DNA from: an uncultured Kangiella sp.
GTDB taxonomy: Bacteria; Pseudomonadota; Gammaproteobacteria; Enterobacterales; DSM-103792
Length of the DNA: 8,451 bases
Direction of reading: 5' to 3'
Assembly: GCA_946480585.1 (NCBI GenBank)
Contig: CAMLKQ010000084.1
Location: 1 to 8,451, forward strand
Of the stretch, positions 6,522 to 8,451 are shown piece by piece. The notes beneath the pieces are model-generated. The model saw only the letters and a list, made by a program, of their open reading frames with translations. It ran no database searches and was not told where the DNA came from. The position numbers and the translations under genes were made by a program. Numbering within the stretch: position 1 is the stretch's first letter; the number at the start of each line of letters is the position of its first letter.

Positions 6522-6551
6522 AGCATACCCAGCCGCCGGCGCCCGCTACAA
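6522..6551 (-). promoter_or_regulatory. Candidate promoter of the FGGY kinase
   Basis: On the minus strand, TTGTAG (6551-6546) and TATGCT (6527-6522) are 18 bases apart, in the 167-bp spacer between the divergent kinase and cyclase genes. The hexamers match the sigma70 consensus at three and four of six positions, so this is a weak candidate. For the plus-strand gene, TACACT (6627-6632) could be a -10 element, but it has no good -35 partner. I see no operator-like palindrome in the spacer. Confidence 0.25.
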
Positions 6552-6674
6552 AGGCCAGCGCGCCAAGCCAACCCGGAAAAGGCGCCAGCCTGCGGCAGCG
6601 CAGCGTGTAAATGGCGGCAAGCCAGCTACACTCGAACCAACATTCGCTGACCGTTTCCCCGGCGCGCCAACAAG

Positions 6675-8451
6675 ATGTCACCGACAAAGCCCGCGCCTCG
6701 CCTGCGTGATCAAGTTCTGCTGCTGCTGCTCGGCACCGCGTGGCTGTGTCTGCTCAGCATCGGCCTGCTGTCGGGCGCCTGGCTTTACTACCGGCTGCTG
6801 GATCAGACGCCGGCCCAGCTGGAGGCCGTCGCCAACCGCACCGAAGCCGCGCTGCACCAGCTCCAGGCCCGGCAACGCGAGCGCATTGCGCTGCTCGCGG
6901 CCCGCTCCGATCTGCGCCAGGGTTTGCAGGCACACACCAGCTCCTCTGATGCCGGCAGTCGTCATCAACTGGGCGAACTGCTGGGCGAGGCGATCGGCAC
7001 CGTGCCGAGTTTTCGCTATGGCTTGCTGCGCGACAGCCAGCAACAACCGATCGCCGCCTCCGATCCCCACCTGCTGACGGCGCCACCGGCGCCGGCCGCG
7101 CTGCCGGAAATGCTGGCGATCCAGACCGTTTATCTCGCCGAACACGGCGACTTCCGCCACACCGTCAGATTGATCTGGGGCGGCACCACACTCGGCAGCC
7201 TGGAAGTAATGGAGTCCGGTGCTGATCTCCGAGCACTGTTTGAACCCGGCGACAACACCATCGGCCCATTGCGGCTCCGGCTGTTGGCCGGACCGGACGG
7301 CGCCACGCTGCTCGCCGGCGCGCCTATGGCGGACGAGTCTGAGTTGCAAGTGAGCCGACGCGTCAACGGCGGCGACTGGCGCTTGCAAGTCGCCATTGCC
7401 CGCGCCGATGTGCTGCGACCGTTTTATCAATGGCTGGCGGCCTTGGTGGTGCTGACGGCGCTGCTGACAGTGCTGCTGCTGCTGTTCGGCGGCCACATCG
7501 CGGCCCGGTTCAGCCGGCCGCTCGATCTGCTCGCCCAGTACACCAGCCAATGGCGGGTCGGCAGTCCGTGGCGGGCCCGGTTGCCGGCGCGCAGCAGCGC
7601 CGAACTGCAACAGTTGGCGACCAATCTGGCGCAGATGGCACAGCGGGAAAATCTCGGCCAGAAAGCGCTCACCGAAGCGCTGCTGGAAACCCAGCAAGTC
7701 GAAGAGCAATTCCGCCATCTGTTCGAGAACTCGCCGGTCGCCTGTCTGCTCGCCAACCAGCGCGGTGAAATCCAGTTGATCAACCCGGCCTGCGCATCGT
7801 TATTTGGTTACCGCGTTGATGAATTGCGCGGCCGTTCGGTGGAGTTGTTGATGCCGGAAACCGAACGCGCCGAACACGCCAGCAAGATGGCCGGTTTTTT
7901 TGCGGCACCGCGCGAACGCCTGCTCGGCGTCAGCCGCGATCTGTTTGGCCAGCGCCGTGATGGCGTCAAACTGCAGATAGAAATTGGCGTCACGCCAATT
8001 CGGCTCGGTGGCGAAGCCTTGGCGCTCGCCACCATCAACGATCTGTCGACCCGCAAAGCTTACGAGCAGGCGCTGCTCGCGATGAGCCGCACCGATGGCC
8101 TGACCGGCATCCCGAATCGTCGCCACTTCGATCAGGTGCTTGCCGACGAATGGCGCCGGCTGCGACGCAGCAAACAAGGCGCCGCGATCTTGATGATCGA
8201 CATCGATCACTTCAAAGCCTTGAACGATCGTCACGGCCATCTGGTTGGCGATGAAACGCTGCGCATGGTCGGCAAGGCGTTGAAGCAGCAGTTGCATCGG
8301 CCGGGCGATTTCATTGCCCGCTATGGTGGCGAAGAATTTGTCGTGTTGTTGCCGGATACCGATCGCGATGGCGCGCAACTGCTCGCCGAGCAGATGCGCC
8401 AAACTGTCGAACAGTTGCCGGCGGTTGGCGCCAACGCCGACAGCCACGACA
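6675..8451 (+). CDS. Membrane sensor diguanylate cyclase (periplasmic sensor, HAMP-like, PAS, GGEEF), cut by window edge
   Basis: The first 592 codons are present and the 3' end is beyond the window. The protein is predicted to make c-di-GMP from two GTP at the inner membrane. Residues ~14-38 are a membrane helix, ~40-250 a periplasmic sensor region with a helical start, and ~251-272 a second helix. A HAMP-like or helical linker at ~275-340 leads to a PAS domain at ~344-455 (FRHLFENSPVACLLANQRGEI, FGYRVDELRG). The GGDEF domain starts at DGLTGIPNRRHFD (474-486). The metal-site block MIDIDHFKALND is at 507-518, and the active-site loop reads GGEEF (551-555). R542-x-x-D545 lies exactly five residues before it, matching the product-inhibition I-site. 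An EAL domain could follow past the edge. ATG 6675 is the first start after an in-frame TGA at 6648-6650, with no clear ribosome-binding site. The periplasmic ligand is unknown. Confidence 0.9.
   Translation, partial: MSPTKPAPRLRDQVLLLLLGTAWLCLLSIGLLSGAWLYYRLLDQTPAQLEAVANRTEAALHQLQARQRERIALLAARSDLRQGLQAHTSSSDAGSRHQLGELLGEAIGTVPSFRYGLLRDSQQQPIAASDPHLLTAPPAPAALPEMLAIQTVYLAEHGDFRHTVRLIWGGTTLGSLEVMESGADLRALFEPGDNTIGPLRLRLLAGPDGATLLAGAPMADESELQVSRRVNGGDWRLQVAIARADVLRPFYQWLAALVVLTALLTVLLLLFGGHIAARFSRPLDLLAQYTSQWRVGSPWRARLPARSSAELQQLATNLAQMAQRENLGQKALTEALLETQQVEEQFRHLFENSPVACLLANQRGEIQLINPACASLFGYRVDELRGRSVELLMPETERAEHASKMAGFFAAPRERLLGVSRDLFGQRRDGVKLQIEIGVTPIRLGGEALALATINDLSTRKAYEQALLAMSRTDGLTGIPNRRHFDQVLADEWRRLRRSKQGAAILMIDIDHFKALNDRHGHLVGDETLRMVGKALKQQLHRPGDFIARYGGEEFVVLLPDTDRDGAQLLAEQMRQTVEQLPAVGANADSHD

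Noticed and set aside
6717..6731. CTG triplet run, possible phase-variable microsatellite
   Set aside because: It encodes the leucines of the first membrane helix, with a similar run at 7462-7480 in the second. Triplet changes would not shift the frame.
6046..7077. Plus-strand open frame spanning the kinase start and the cyclase start
   Set aside because: It crosses two well-supported genes in another frame and shows no recognisable domain.
6678..7718. Long minus-strand open frame (346 codons) opposite the cyclase gene
   Set aside because: It is a shadow of the GC-rich plus-strand coding frame. Its translation is Gln/Arg/Ala-rich with no domain, while the plus strand has clear PAS and GGEEF motifs.

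Overview
The window reads as ordinary chromosome from a GC-rich Gammaproteobacterium. The rimO N-terminus resembles gammaproteobacterial RimO, and the window holds envelope and periplasmic genes and several c-di-GMP proteins. I cannot name the genus. There are no tRNA or rRNA genes, no CRISPR array, no insertion sequence and no phage gene. I see no clear sign of recent transfer: base and codon use look even throughout.

Layout, left to right: (1) the N-terminal 146 codons of rimO on the minus strand, running off the left edge, with a good sigma70 promoter at 510-538; (2) a divergent plus-strand gene at 643-1560 for an orphan periplasmic substrate-binding-like protein; (3) converging on it with one base between the stop codons, a minus-strand gene (1562-2197) for a secreted protein of unknown function; (4) a 194-bp spacer with two adjacent perfect or near-perfect hairpins; (5) a minus-strand membrane fatty-acid hydroxylase/sterol-desaturase family protein (2392-3513); (6) a minus-strand cyclic-nucleotide-binding plus EAL protein (3695-4852), a likely c-di-GMP phosphodiesterase; (7) a minus-strand FGGY-family sugar kinase (4945-6507); (8) a divergent plus-strand gene from 6675 that runs off the right edge, encoding a membrane-anchored periplasmic sensor, HAMP-like, PAS and GGEEF diguanylate cyclase.

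The genes do not form one obvious pathway. The clearest functional theme is c-di-GMP turnover. A phosphodiesterase with an intact EAL active site and a regulatory cNMP-type domain lies about 1.8 kb from a diguanylate cyclase with an intact GGEEF motif and an RxxD inhibitory site. The FGGY kinase sits between them and is divergent from the cyclase. Every intergenic gap is under about 200 bp, so no long stretch is empty. I did not find a convincing new multi-gene system. The best leads are the paired hairpins at 2307-2368, the unknown secreted protein, and the cNMP-EAL/GGEEF neighbourhood.
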